Shown piece by piece: positions 27,177 to 35,647 of a stretch of 64,000 nt of DNA. Positions within the stretch are counted from its first letter, which is position 1, and each line of letters starts with the position of its first letter. This stretch comes from JAKVKY01 sp964293585 (lineage in GTDB: Bacteria; Bacillota; Negativicutes; Acidaminococcales; Acidaminococcaceae). Both the position numbers and the translations under genes were made by a program. Location: the NCBI GenBank assembly GCA_964293585.1, contig CAXYYS010000004.1:1-64000 (forward strand). Reading direction: 5' to 3'. The notes below the pieces were generated by a model. The model ran no database searches and was not told the origin of the DNA. It was given only the letters and a program-made list of their open reading frames with translations.

Positions 27177-27854
27177 ATGGCTAAAGGTTTATTTATTACT
27201 GGTACCGGCACGGATATCGGAAAAACTTATGTGACAGGTTTAATTGTAAAAAAAATGCGGGAAGCCGGTTTTGACACCGGGTATTATAAGGCGGCGATCA
27301 GCGGTGCGGAGAACGTGGCCGCCAGTGATGCCGGTTATGTGAACCGGGTAGGCAACATTCACGAAGACGAAAAATTAATCCTTTCCTATTTATATAAGAC
27401 GGCGGTTTCGCCCCATCTGGCTGCCAGACTGGAAGGCAATCCCGTAGAGCGGGCTAAGGTGGAAAAAGATTTTGCCGCCGTGACCGCCCGTTATCCTTAC
27501 GTGACCATGGAAGGCAGCGGCGGTATTATCTGCCCTATCCGGTACGACGAGCAGGCCCATTACTTTTTGGAAGACGTGGTACACTGGCTCAAGCTGCCGG
27601 TACTGGTAATCGGCCTGGCCGGTCTGGGGACCATTAACGATGTGGTGCTGACGGTGTACTATCTGGAGCAGCACGGCATGGAAGTACGGGGTATTATCCT
27701 GAACCATTATCAGGGCGGCGTCATGGAAGAAGATAATATCAAGATGATCGAAGCTATCACCAAAAAGAAAGTGGTGGCTTTGGTCCGGGACGGCGCTGAG
27801 ACTTTAGATATCGATCCCCAGGTTCTGGCGGATCTGTATAAGGAGGTTAAATAG
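27177..27854 (+). CDS. bioD: Dethiobiotin synthetase
   Basis: Closes the ureido ring: 7,8-diaminopelargonate plus CO2 and ATP to dethiobiotin. 225 aa with P-loop GTGTDIGKT (residues 9-17) and the conserved MEGSGGIICPI segment that binds the diamine substrate. ATG 27177 lies six bases after AGGAGG; the adjacent ATG 27174 is also possible. Starts ten bases after bioY and its stop directly precedes bioA. Confidence 0.94.
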   Translation: MAKGLFITGTGTDIGKTYVTGLIVKKMREAGFDTGYYKAAISGAENVAASDAGYVNRVGNIHEDEKLILSYLYKTAVSPHLAARLEGNPVERAKVEKDFAAVTARYPYVTMEGSGGIICPIRYDEQAHYFLEDVVHWLKLPVLVIGLAGLGTINDVVLTVYYLEQHGMEVRGIILNHYQGGVMEEDNIKMIEAITKKKVVALVRDGAETLDIDPQVLADLYKEVK

Positions 27855-29210
27855 ATGGCAAAGACAGACTGGCAGGTGGAAGACGCCAAATATATCTGGC
27901 ATCCGGCCCAACAGATGAAAGATGCGGAGGTATTCCCGCCGGTGGTGATTGACCACGCCCGGGGCTTGTACCTGTACGATACGGACGGCAAGGAATATTT
28001 GGATATTATCAGCAGCTGGTGGTGCAATCTTTTGGGACATTGTAATCCTAAGATTAACGCCGCGATCAAGGCTCAGGTAGACGAACTGGAACATGTTATT
28101 TTTGCTAACTTCAGCCATAAACCGGCGGTACAGTTATGTGAAAAACTGGCGCCGCTGCTGCCTAAAGGACTGTGCAAATTTAATTTTTGCGATAACGGTT
28201 CTTCAGCTGTGGAATGCGCCCTTAAATTAGCATTCCAGTATCATTATCAGACCGGCCATCCGGAACGGCAGCGTTTCATGTGCCTGTCCGAGTCTTACCA
28301 CGGGGAAACCATCGGGGCCTTGTCTGTAGGCAGCATGGACCTGTATGCTAAGATTTATAAACCCATGATGATGCAGAACATTCATTTTGACGGGCTGGAT
28401 TGTTACCGCTGCCCCTTCCATAAAGACCGGGAGCACTGCCAGTGTGAATGTTTTGTCAGCGCTGAGGCGGCTTTTAAGAAATACGGCAAGGAAACTGCGG
28501 CCGTGATTGTGGAGCCCATCTTGCAGGGTGCGGCCGGGATGCGCATCTATCCGCCGCTCTATTTAAAGAAACTGCGTCAGCTGTGCGATGAGTATGGAGT
28601 CCTCATGATTGACGATGAGATTGCCGCCGGCTTTGGCCGTACCGGCAAACTCTTTGCCATAGAACATGCCGGCATCAGTCCTGATATCCTGTGTACTTCC
28701 AAGGGCTTGACCGGTGGTTATTTGCCCATGTCCATCGCTATTACCACGGAAAAGATTTATGATGCCTTTTATGCCGATTACAACAGTCATAAAGCTTTCG
28801 TACACAGCCACACTTATGCCGGCAACCCTATTGGTTGCGCTGCGGCTTTGGCGGTGCTGGATATTTTGCAAAAAGAAGATATCTTGAACAAGGCGGCTAT
28901 AACAGGAAAATATCTGCATGAGCATTTAGAAAAAGCTTTAGGCGGTCATCCTAATGTAGGCGAGATCCGTCACATCGGACTTATTAATGCCATTGAGCTG
29001 GTAGAGGATAAAAAGACCAAGCAGCCTTTTGATGCTAAGCGCCGTATCGGCTGGGAAATTTTCCGCAAGGCCATGGACTTGGGATTGGTGTTGCGGCCTA
29101 TCGGCGATGTGATTTATTTTAATCCGCCTCTCACTATTGATACAGCAACTTGCGACAAAGCCATTAAACTTTGCAAAGAAGCTGTGCTGGCCGTGCTGCC
29201 GGAAAAATAA
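27855..29210 (+). CDS. bioA: Adenosylmethionine-8-amino-7-oxononanoate aminotransferase
   Basis: Transaminates KAPA to DAPA with S-adenosylmethionine as amino donor, the step before BioD. 451 aa, PLP class III fold. The pyridoxal lysine is Lys283 in TSKGLTGGYLPM; the IWHPAQQMKD N-terminus and ISSWWCNLLGH segment are BioA-specific. ATG 27855 follows the bioD stop without a gap, and AGGAGG lies about eight bases upstream. bioB and bioF are not in the window, so the rest of the pathway must lie elsewhere if it exists. Confidence 0.95.
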   Translation: MAKTDWQVEDAKYIWHPAQQMKDAEVFPPVVIDHARGLYLYDTDGKEYLDIISSWWCNLLGHCNPKINAAIKAQVDELEHVIFANFSHKPAVQLCEKLAPLLPKGLCKFNFCDNGSSAVECALKLAFQYHYQTGHPERQRFMCLSESYHGETIGALSVGSMDLYAKIYKPMMMQNIHFDGLDCYRCPFHKDREHCQCECFVSAEAAFKKYGKETAAVIVEPILQGAAGMRIYPPLYLKKLRQLCDEYGVLMIDDEIAAGFGRTGKLFAIEHAGISPDILCTSKGLTGGYLPMSIAITTEKIYDAFYADYNSHKAFVHSHTYAGNPIGCAAALAVLDILQKEDILNKAAITGKYLHEHLEKALGGHPNVGEIRHIGLINAIELVEDKKTKQPFDAKRRIGWEIFRKAMDLGLVLRPIGDVIYFNPPLTIDTATCDKAIKLCKEAVLAVLPEK

Positions 29211-29266
29211 AACGTCCACTAAAACGTAAAATCGAATTTATAAAGCAAAGTTCATAACCCCCATAT

Positions 29267-29306
29267 AAAAACGCAGGCCTGAAAAATTTTTCAGAACCTG
29301 CGTTTT
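29267..29306. terminator. Bidirectional terminator after bioA
   Basis: AAAACGCAGG pairs with CCTGCGTTTT, with an inner palindrome TGAAAAATTTTTCA. It separates bioA from the convergent DASS gene. Confidence 0.88.
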
Positions 29307-29336
29307 ACTTTGTAAAAATTTTTATGACTCAGCGGT

Positions 29337-30851
29337 TTAGAAAATGCCCATCATCTTCCAATAAGTATTAGCGAAGATCAGGAGCAGGATGTAACCGATG
29401 ATGGTGACAGGAATACCAACTTTCATGCAGTCTTTAGCCGTAAAGGTTTCGGTAGCAAAAGCCAGGATGCCCTGGGGAGAGTTAACCGGCAGGATGAAAC
29501 CGAAGCTGACTACGAATTGGAGCAGCATGGTGATATCTACGATGTTGAGACCCTGGATATTCAGGCTCTTCAAAACGGCAATCATGATAGGAATCATGGA
29601 AGAAGCCACAGCCGTAGCACTGGCAAAACCCAGATGGATGATGATCAGGAACATGGCCAGGATAGCGAACACGGCAAAGACGCTCATGTTAGCCAGACCA
29701 AAGCCGGCCACGATCTGATTAGCAATCCAGGCTGCTGCCTTGGTGCTTAACAGGGCGGTACCTAAGCTGATGCCCACGCCGAACAGGAGCAGGGTGCCCC
29801 AGCTCATTTTAGCCTGAGCCTGTTTCCAGTTCATGATATTGATGCCGGGCATGAACATTAAGGTTACAGCTACGCAAGTAGAAAGGGTTGTAGGAATCTT
29901 ATGCAGGATACCTTCAGTGACCCAGAACAGTAACAGGACGATGGAGATGACTACCAGTTTCTTTTCGGTGCCTTTCATGGGTCCTAATTCTTCCATGGAT
30001 TTGCGCACCGTTGCATCGCCGCCAGCCACTTCTTCAGTTTCCGGAGGTAAAACTTTGATGCAGATGAAGTACAGGATAACAGACATGATGGCCGCATACG
30101 GAGCAGCGGAGATAAACCAGTGCAGCCAGGTGATATCAGAATTTAATTCCTTGTTGATAAAACCGATAGCGACCATGTTCTGAGCCGCTGCGGTTTTGAT
30201 ACCGATATTCCAGATGCTGGCCGCATGCACGGTAGCAATCATGAGCAGCGCCGCAAAACGGCTGTCTGTTTTCATACCGAAGGCCGAGATGATACCGAGC
30301 ACGATAGGCACGATACAACCAACACGAGCCGTGGTGCTGGGTACAAAGAAGGCCAGGACGAAACCGATGAAAATCATGCCGGCCACAATCCGGTTGGTCT
30401 TGCTGCCGACCTTGGACAAAATGCCCAGGGCGATACGTTTGTCCAGACCGGTGCTCATCATGGCCGCAGCCAGGAACAAAGCTGCACCTACCAGGATGGC
30501 GCCGCTGCTGCTGATGCCGGCGAAAGTTAAGGAAATGGCTTTGCCATAACCAAAAGTGCCCTTGCCGTCAAGAGCTGGCGCTGAACCTAAACCTAACATC
30601 ATCAACGAGGCGATGATGGTGGCGCTGACGGGATACGTAACTGCTTCACTGATCCAGGTGATGACCGCGAATAGTAACACGGCGATCATACGCTGGCCGG
30701 CAATGGAGAGTCCCTTCGGCGTCGGGAGAATTAAAACGATAGCGAGAACGATAAAAGCCAGGAGAAGTCCGTATCTTTGGAAGAGGGATTTCTGGGGCTC
30801 AGCTTCCAAAGCTTGAGCCGGTGTTTTGGTAACCTGATTCATTTCTGCCAT
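29337..30851 (-). CDS. DASS (SLC13) family anion:sodium symporter
   Basis: 504 aa with about 12-13 hydrophobic segments after a short polar N-terminus. AFFVPSTTARVGCIVPI carries the STT motif in the first substrate hairpin, and PVNSPQGILAFATETFT the second, as in SdcS-like dicarboxylate symporters. Predicted to import a C4-dicarboxylate such as succinate, though substrate cannot be fixed from sequence. ATG 30851 is selected by AAGGAG eight bases upstream. It follows the aquaporin gene on the minus strand beyond a strong hairpin at 30950-30989; no good promoter of its own was found. Confidence 0.9.
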   Translation of the reverse strand: MAEMNQVTKTPAQALEAEPQKSLFQRYGLLLAFIVLAIVLILPTPKGLSIAGQRMIAVLLFAVITWISEAVTYPVSATIIASLMMLGLGSAPALDGKGTFGYGKAISLTFAGISSSGAILVGAALFLAAAMMSTGLDKRIALGILSKVGSKTNRIVAGMIFIGFVLAFFVPSTTARVGCIVPIVLGIISAFGMKTDSRFAALLMIATVHAASIWNIGIKTAAAQNMVAIGFINKELNSDITWLHWFISAAPYAAIMSVILYFICIKVLPPETEEVAGGDATVRKSMEELGPMKGTEKKLVVISIVLLLFWVTEGILHKIPTTLSTCVAVTLMFMPGINIMNWKQAQAKMSWGTLLLFGVGISLGTALLSTKAAAWIANQIVAGFGLANMSVFAVFAILAMFLIIIHLGFASATAVASSMIPIMIAVLKSLNIQGLNIVDITMLLQFVVSFGFILPVNSPQGILAFATETFTAKDCMKVGIPVTIIGYILLLIFANTYWKMMGIF

Positions 30852-30949
30852 GACGATCACTCCTTTATGCACGACTGAGGCGGGCCTGTCTGACCACTAC
30901 TTTTCCCCAAGGCATTTACGTGATGGAACTACTGCCAGGCAAGCTTACC

Positions 30950-30989
30950 AAAAAGAGCCGTACGAACTATGTATAGTTCGCACGGCTCT
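30950..30989 (-). terminator. Strong terminator between aqpZ and the DASS gene
   Basis: On the minus strand AGAGCCGT-gc-GAACTAT...ATAGTTC-gt-ACGGCTCT followed by five T. It lies about 130 bases after the aquaporin stop and 100 bases before the DASS start, so it ends aqpZ transcripts or attenuates read-through into the transporter gene. Confidence 0.85.
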
Positions 30990-31120
30990 GTGCTTTCTTA
31001 GATTATAGCCTGTTCTTAAAAGTTAGTCAATAATTAAGTCAAAAATCATGATAAAGAATTAGAATACAGCAACCGGGTAATACAGGTTTTAGTCACACGG
31101 TGTTGCAAGGCTCTGATTTT

Positions 31121-31822
31121 TTAGTCTTGAGCAGTGGCGCTGCCGCTATGCAGGGCATTCCAGACGATGGCTGCCAGAGCGCCGCCTACCAGAGGCGCCA
31201 GGATGAAGACCCAGACCTGGGAAAAGGCCAGACTGTCGGTGCCTAACAGCAGGGCAGGAGCCAGGCTGCGGGCCGGGTTAACCGAAGTGCCGGTCAGGGG
31301 GATACCCATGATATGGACAAAGGTCAGGCACAGGCCGATGACCAGGCCGCCCAGGTGGCTGGTCTTATTATCGGCGGTCACACCTAAGATGGTCATTACG
31401 AACACAAAAGTTAAGATGATTTCTACGATAAAAGCGCCGCCGCAGGAAAGACCAACGGCAGAAGCGGCATCAAAACCATTCTGGCCCAGGCCGGTCTTGG
31501 TATAATCTCCCAACTTGGAGCTGGCGCTGATAATATAAGCCAGGATGCCGGAACCGATTAAGGCGCCGATGACCTGGGCTACCACATAACCCACAAAATC
31601 TTTGGCACTCATACGTTTTGCCACCAGCATGCCCATAGAAACCGCCGGGTTAATATGGCAGCCGCTGATATCGCCAATGGCATAAGCCATGGCTACGATA
31701 GATAAACCAAAGGCAAAAGCGATACCCAGGGTACCTAAGCTTTTGCCGGCAATGGCGGCGCTGCCGCAGCCAAATAAAGTTAAGACTAAAGTACCAATTA
31801 ATTCTGCAGCGTATTTTTTCAT
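31121..31822 (-). CDS. aqpZ: Aquaporin (MIP family, AqpZ-like)
   Basis: 233 aa with six membrane helices and both half-helix NPA boxes, HINPAVS and SVNPARS. FGCGSAA near the start and GDISGCHINPA match the AqpZ (water) branch better than GlpF, in which the second box is usually followed by Asp. Located in the inner membrane. ATG 31822 follows AAGGAAG by about nine bases. Own promoter at 31881-31909; terminator at 30950. Confidence 0.88.
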   Translation of the reverse strand: MKKYAAELIGTLVLTLFGCGSAAIAGKSLGTLGIAFAFGLSIVAMAYAIGDISGCHINPAVSMGMLVAKRMSAKDFVGYVVAQVIGALIGSGILAYIISASSKLGDYTKTGLGQNGFDAASAVGLSCGGAFIVEIILTFVFVMTILGVTADNKTSHLGGLVIGLCLTFVHIMGIPLTGTSVNPARSLAPALLLGTDSLAFSQVWVFILAPLVGGALAAIVWNALHSGSATAQD

Positions 31823-31880
31823 GAACAAGACTTCCTTTCACAATGAAATTAAGAATAAGTACGTTTAAAACCGCATAAAA

Positions 31881-31909
31881 ATTATAAAGCTTTTTTGGTT
31901 AATTTGCAA
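31881..31909 (-). promoter_or_regulatory. Promoter of aqpZ
   Basis: On the minus strand TTGCAA (31909-31904), 17-base spacer, TATAAT (31886-31881). Confidence 0.7.
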
Positions 31910-31993
31910 GACAATTCACCTAAAATCACATTTTTGTTGACAAACAAAAACCCTGCCAACCCCGAAAAATATAGGGGATTTTCGATTTTTCCA

Positions 31994-32022
31994 TTGTATT
32001 AAAGATAAAATGTTGTTATAAT
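31994..32022 (+). promoter_or_regulatory. Promoter of the sensor-only gene
   Basis: TTGTAT (31994-31999), 17-base spacer, TATAAT (32017-32022) with TG one base before it. Confidence 0.7.
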
Positions 32023-32165
32023 GTTCTTGGTCATTTCGATTAGTTTATGTAAGTTGTTAACTTAGAATATGTTCCAGGAAAGCTGTAAAAAGTCTGACAA
32101 TATTTAGGGGCTAACGGGATAGGTACAATGTCTGGACCTGAACATTAGAATTAAGGGGTGTTACG

Positions 32166-33332
32166 ATGGCAGGACTCAACCTGAAACAGTACAAAGTTTG
32201 CTTTGATCGCAGTCCAATAGCGTTCTGTGTGATCAGGGTTACAAAAAATAAAAAAGGCGCTTATAATGATTTTATTTTTGAATATGTGAACGAGGCTCTG
32301 GCGGAACTGGAAGGTTTGACCATCGCGAACATGATTGGTAAACATTTCTACCATATTTTTTATAATGCCAGCGTGAAATGGCTGCAGCCTTATGGGAAAG
32401 CTGCTTATGAAGATATTACCAGCAGCTTTATCGAATTCAATACCGAAATTAATAAATATCTGCATATCCGTTGTTACCAGATTAGTGATGGTTATGCTGC
32501 CGTAATCCTGAATGACGTTTCTGCCAATTATAGGTTCATGGCTGAAGAGCTTAAAGCTCTTATCAGTCTGGACGTAAATACAGTGGCGATGTATCAGATC
32601 AGCGTGAGCGATGATTTTTATACCAATACTTTTAGCAGGAAGAAAGTAAATATCAGGGAAGCCGAGACCGGTAAGTTGACCGACCTGGTGCAGGAGCTGG
32701 CTGAAAAGCTGGTCTTGAAGCATGAACAGAAAGATTTCATGCGGACCTTCGGCTTGGAGAATCTGCAAAATTCCCTGACTTACGGCAACAGGAATGTGAT
32801 CCTGCAAAAGTGCTTCCTTAATGAAAGCGGCACACAGGTCTGGCTGCAGGTGATGGTCAGGTTGAGATTAAATCCGCTCAGCAATAAGACGGAAGGCGTC
32901 CTGCGGATTAAAGATGTGACCATCCCGGTGATTAAGTCTAAGACTTTGCAGCGCCTGGCGGATGATGAATATGATTACCTGGGCATCGTGGATCCCACGC
33001 GGGGCCTTTTAACTTTGAATTTTGTCAATAAAGCTCTGCCAGCCAGGTTGACCACGGGTATCCATCTGGAAGGCAAAGAGATGGATTTTGAAGAAGAACG
33101 TAATTTTGTGGCTGACAGCTGGATCATGCCGGAAGACAAGGCGGATTTCCTCAAGAAGAGTAATTTAAAAAAGATTGTGGCGGAAGTAAAGAAGAACGGC
33201 AAGTATATTTTCTATGCTCGTGCTTTGCGTGATGGCATCATCCATCACAAATGTTTCCGGTATACGTATCTGGATGAAAATGAGCAGCTGCTCCTGTTTA
33301 AGCAGCGGGATGTAACTGATTTATATCATTAA
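32166..33332 (+). CDS. PAS-type sensory protein without an output domain
   Basis: 388 aa, cytoplasmic. An N-terminal PAS domain (about 8-120; FDRSPIAFCVI, FEYVNEALAELEGL), a second PAS-like segment (about 130-260), and the module EYDY...FRYTYLDE...RDVTDLY (268-388) that ends the protein. In the proteins at 20321 and 11513 the same module is followed by GGDEF or HisKA; here a stop codon comes right after it and the next 170 bases contain no output domain. It may be an adaptor, or a truncated signalling enzyme. AAGGGG is about eight bases upstream. Own promoter and terminator. Function not known. Confidence 0.85.
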   Translation: MAGLNLKQYKVCFDRSPIAFCVIRVTKNKKGAYNDFIFEYVNEALAELEGLTIANMIGKHFYHIFYNASVKWLQPYGKAAYEDITSSFIEFNTEINKYLHIRCYQISDGYAAVILNDVSANYRFMAEELKALISLDVNTVAMYQISVSDDFYTNTFSRKKVNIREAETGKLTDLVQELAEKLVLKHEQKDFMRTFGLENLQNSLTYGNRNVILQKCFLNESGTQVWLQVMVRLRLNPLSNKTEGVLRIKDVTIPVIKSKTLQRLADDEYDYLGIVDPTRGLLTLNFVNKALPARLTTGIHLEGKEMDFEEERNFVADSWIMPEDKADFLKKSNLKKIVAEVKKNGKYIFYARALRDGIIHHKCFRYTYLDENEQLLLFKQRDVTDLYH

Positions 33333-33425
33333 ATAGTAAACCGGACGCATGAGCAGTAAACCGGACACCGCCAGCCGGGAAGTACGGCAGGGCCAGGCAC
33401 CGGAGCGTACCTTGGATAAAAAATT

Positions 33426-33461
33426 AACGCGGGCTTCCTTGTTGGGGAAACCCGCGTTTAG
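33426..33461. terminator. Terminator after the sensor-only gene
   Basis: AACGCGGG pairs with CCCGCGTT (33450-33457) followed by TTAGTTTT; the stem continues inward with TTCC/GGAA. It lies between convergent genes. A 12-bp direct repeat AGTAAACCGGAC (33335-33346 and 33355-33366) precedes it. Confidence 0.75.
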
Positions 33462-33509
33462 TTTTGTACAGGGACGGCGGTAAAATGAGCCGGTTCAGAG
33501 ACCCGTCGT

Positions 33510-34466
33510 TTATTTTACGGCAGCCGCTCTCTTTAAAAAGTCCCGGATGATATCGCAGCTCTTGGCAAATTTAGCCAGTTCTTCCCCGGTCAGCGGCAGG
33601 GTCAGAATTTCTTCGATACCGTTCTTGCCAATCACGCAAGGCACGCCGGCGGCCACATCTTTCTGGCCGTACTCGCCGGTTAAGACGGTGCTGCAGGGCC
33701 AGATCAGTTTCTGGTCGTGGAAGATAGCTTTGATGAGCATCAAAGCTACGTTAGCGATGCCGAATTCTGTACTGCCTTTGCCGTCAATCTCAATATCGCC
33801 GGCTTTTTTAACCTGGGCCTGCAAATCGTCCAGGGAGAGTTTGCTTAATTCCGGACGCAGTTCCCGCAGTTTTAGGAAGGGCAGGCTGCCTACGTACAGC
33901 TGGGACCAGACGATAAAGCTGCTGTTGCCATGCTCGCCCATGCACAGACCGTGCAGGGACTGACGCTTGTAACCGGTAACGGCGCTGATGACCCGGAGCA
34001 GACGGTAGGTTTCCAGGCTGGTGCCGGTGCAGAAACAACGGTGGCTGTCCCAGTGCATATTACGGCGGATATATTCACAGACGATGTCTGCAGGATTAGA
34101 GATGCTGATCATGATGCCGGAGAACTGCACTTGTTTTAAGTGTCCTAACACTTCGTTAGCCATGCGGATGGTGTCGTCGAACATATCCAGACGGGTTTCG
34201 CCGGGGCGGCGGCTGCGTCCGAAAGCGATGACCATGATGTCGGCGTCGGTTAGTTCTTCGTAACCGCCGGCACGGATGTGGGCATCTTTACCGCAAATGG
34301 AACCGCTGATACAATCATCCAGGTCCAGGGCCTGGCCTGCGGCTTTTTCTTTTAAGATATCGATGAGGACGATGTCATCGGCTTCACCGGACTGAATCAG
34401 GGCCAGGGCTACATGAGAGCCTACATGGCCGGCGCCAATGATTACAACTTTACGTGTCTTGAACAT
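33510..34466 (-). CDS. L-lactate/malate dehydrogenase family enzyme
   Basis: 318 aa NAD-dependent 2-hydroxyacid dehydrogenase. Rossmann motif IGAGHVGSHVA, catalytic Asp in ISNPADIV and His in CMGEHGNS are present, with the arginine of the TSLETYRLLR region. At the substrate-specificity position (Gln102 in lactate dehydrogenases, Arg in malate dehydrogenases) I read Arg in GRSRRPGETRL, which favours malate or another dicarboxylic oxoacid. The overall sequence otherwise resembles LDH, so substrate is uncertain. ATG 34466 lies six bases after AAGGAGGA. Confidence 0.82.
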   Translation of the reverse strand: MFKTRKVVIIGAGHVGSHVALALIQSGEADDIVLIDILKEKAAGQALDLDDCISGSICGKDAHIRAGGYEELTDADIMVIAFGRSRRPGETRLDMFDDTIRMANEVLGHLKQVQFSGIMISISNPADIVCEYIRRNMHWDSHRCFCTGTSLETYRLLRVISAVTGYKRQSLHGLCMGEHGNSSFIVWSQLYVGSLPFLKLRELRPELSKLSLDDLQAQVKKAGDIEIDGKGSTEFGIANVALMLIKAIFHDQKLIWPCSTVLTGEYGQKDVAAGVPCVIGKNGIEEILTLPLTGEELAKFAKSCDIIRDFLKRAAAVK

Positions 34467-34543
34467 TTTTCTCCTCCTTGAGAAAAGATGCGGGAAAAAC
34501 TGGCATCTTCCTTTCCTGTGTTTTATAATGGATATACACAAAT

Positions 34544-34571
34544 ATTATACACTAAGTCTGCGAAATACAAA
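34544..34571 (-). promoter_or_regulatory. Promoter of the LDH/MDH-family gene
   Basis: On the minus strand TTTGTA (34571-34566), 16-base spacer, TATAAT (34549-34544). Confidence 0.5.
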
Positions 34572-34593
34572 AGTGGCGGAAAGGAGTACGACT

Positions 34594-35562
34594 GTGCATA
34601 AGAATCTGTTCAGGCTGGTTTGGCTGCTGCTCACAGCAACGGCTATTTTTAGCTGGGGCTGCGGGAAAGAAGAGAACCAGCTGGCACTGATCGTACCTGT
34701 TCAGGTACCGGAGGCGGCGGTGACAGATCATTCTGCCCTGCTTACCTGGTACTGGCCGTCCTCACGGCCTGAACCCGCCGGAATCGTGGATTACAATTTA
34801 TATATTAATGACTGGGCAGCGGGCGGAACGAAGGACTGGGCCTACGGCCGGCCGGGACAGCCGCGGCAGGCTCAGGTATTTAAGGTGGCGGGAGCAGACG
34901 CCCAGGCCAGATATCAGTGTACCCTGACCGGGCTGGAAGATTATACTTACTACCAGGTGTATCTGGAACCGGTCCTGGCCAATGGTAAAACTTTGCCCCG
35001 CAGCATGATGGCTTTTGCCACCCGGCCGGCAGGGGAAGTGCTCCGGGTCATGGAATACGGCGTGCTGGGGGAGCAGTCCACGGACGACACAGAGTTATTG
35101 CAACGTATCCTTAATTTATGCCCGCCCGGCGGGAAAGTGGTGTTGGGCCGGGGACGATACCGGAGCGGTCCTTTGCGTTTACACGGGGATATGACTTTGC
35201 AGCTGGACGCAGGAGCGGTGCTGACGGCGCTGCCTGCGGCTACGCCTAACGTGGCGGCGGTCCTGCCTCTGCCAGGTTTGCCGCTGGGTCTTTTGAACTG
35301 CGCGGGCGGCGACGGTTTGCGCCTGACCGGCCAGGGCCGGCTGGAAGGCGGGGCTTATCCGCTGCTGGTCTGCCGCCGGACCGGTAATATCTATCTGCAG
35401 GATGTAGAACTTAAAGCCCGCGGCGATGCAACTGCGGCGCTAACGTTGCGTGAATGCCGCGGCTTGGCTTTTAATAATGTGCAGTTTCAGGACTTTGCTC
35501 CCGGCAGCCTGGAACTTACCGGAACTACCGACGTGGTGGTGGCCAACGGCCGTCTGCCATGA
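34594..35562 (+). CDS. Lipoprotein with FN3-like domain and truncated GH28-like beta-helix
   Basis: 322 aa. The N-terminus is a lipoprotein signal ending in FSWGC (Cys near residue 24). A fibronectin-III-like domain (about 45-150; ALLTWYWP, VDYNLYIND, YTYYQVYL) precedes a region that matches the start of family 28 polygalacturonases: EYGVLGEQSTDDTELLQRIL and GGKVVLGRGRYRSGPLRLHGD. The beta-helix stops before the GH28 catalytic region (NTD, DD, GHG, RIK not present), and a terminator follows, so pectinase activity is unlikely; it may bind glycans. GTG 34594 follows AAAGGAG by about eight bases; no good ATG exists. Confidence 0.8.
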   Translation: MHKNLFRLVWLLLTATAIFSWGCGKEENQLALIVPVQVPEAAVTDHSALLTWYWPSSRPEPAGIVDYNLYINDWAAGGTKDWAYGRPGQPRQAQVFKVAGADAQARYQCTLTGLEDYTYYQVYLEPVLANGKTLPRSMMAFATRPAGEVLRVMEYGVLGEQSTDDTELLQRILNLCPPGGKVVLGRGRYRSGPLRLHGDMTLQLDAGAVLTALPAATPNVAAVLPLPGLPLGLLNCAGGDGLRLTGQGRLEGGAYPLLVCRRTGNIYLQDVELKARGDATAALTLRECRGLAFNNVQFQDFAPGSLELTGTTDVVVANGRLP

Positions 35563-35590
35563 GCGGCGTAAAAATAGCAGCTAAAAATTA

Positions 35591-35624
35591 AGTGTATGCC
35601 GGTCGTACAGGCATACACTTTTTG
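35591..35624. terminator. Terminator between convergent genes
   Basis: AGTGTATGCC pairs with GGCATACACT, followed by five T. Confidence 0.85.
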
Positions 35625-35647
35625 CTGACAAAATTATGCGGATGTTT

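Larger units (their letters stand above)
31823..32165. other. Divergent intergenic region, aqpZ and sensor gene
   Basis: This 343-base gap holds a promoter in each direction (31881-31909 minus, 31994-32022 plus) and TAAGTT-gtt-AACTTA (32050-32064), an inverted repeat just after the predicted start of the plus-strand transcript. AAGGGG near 32154 is the ribosome site for 32166. No gene or known riboswitch fold was recognised. Confidence 0.5.

Noticed and set aside
32041..32165. c-di-GMP riboswitch before the sensor-only gene
   Set aside because: The leader lacks the conserved GCAAA and GNRA-type elements of the known classes.
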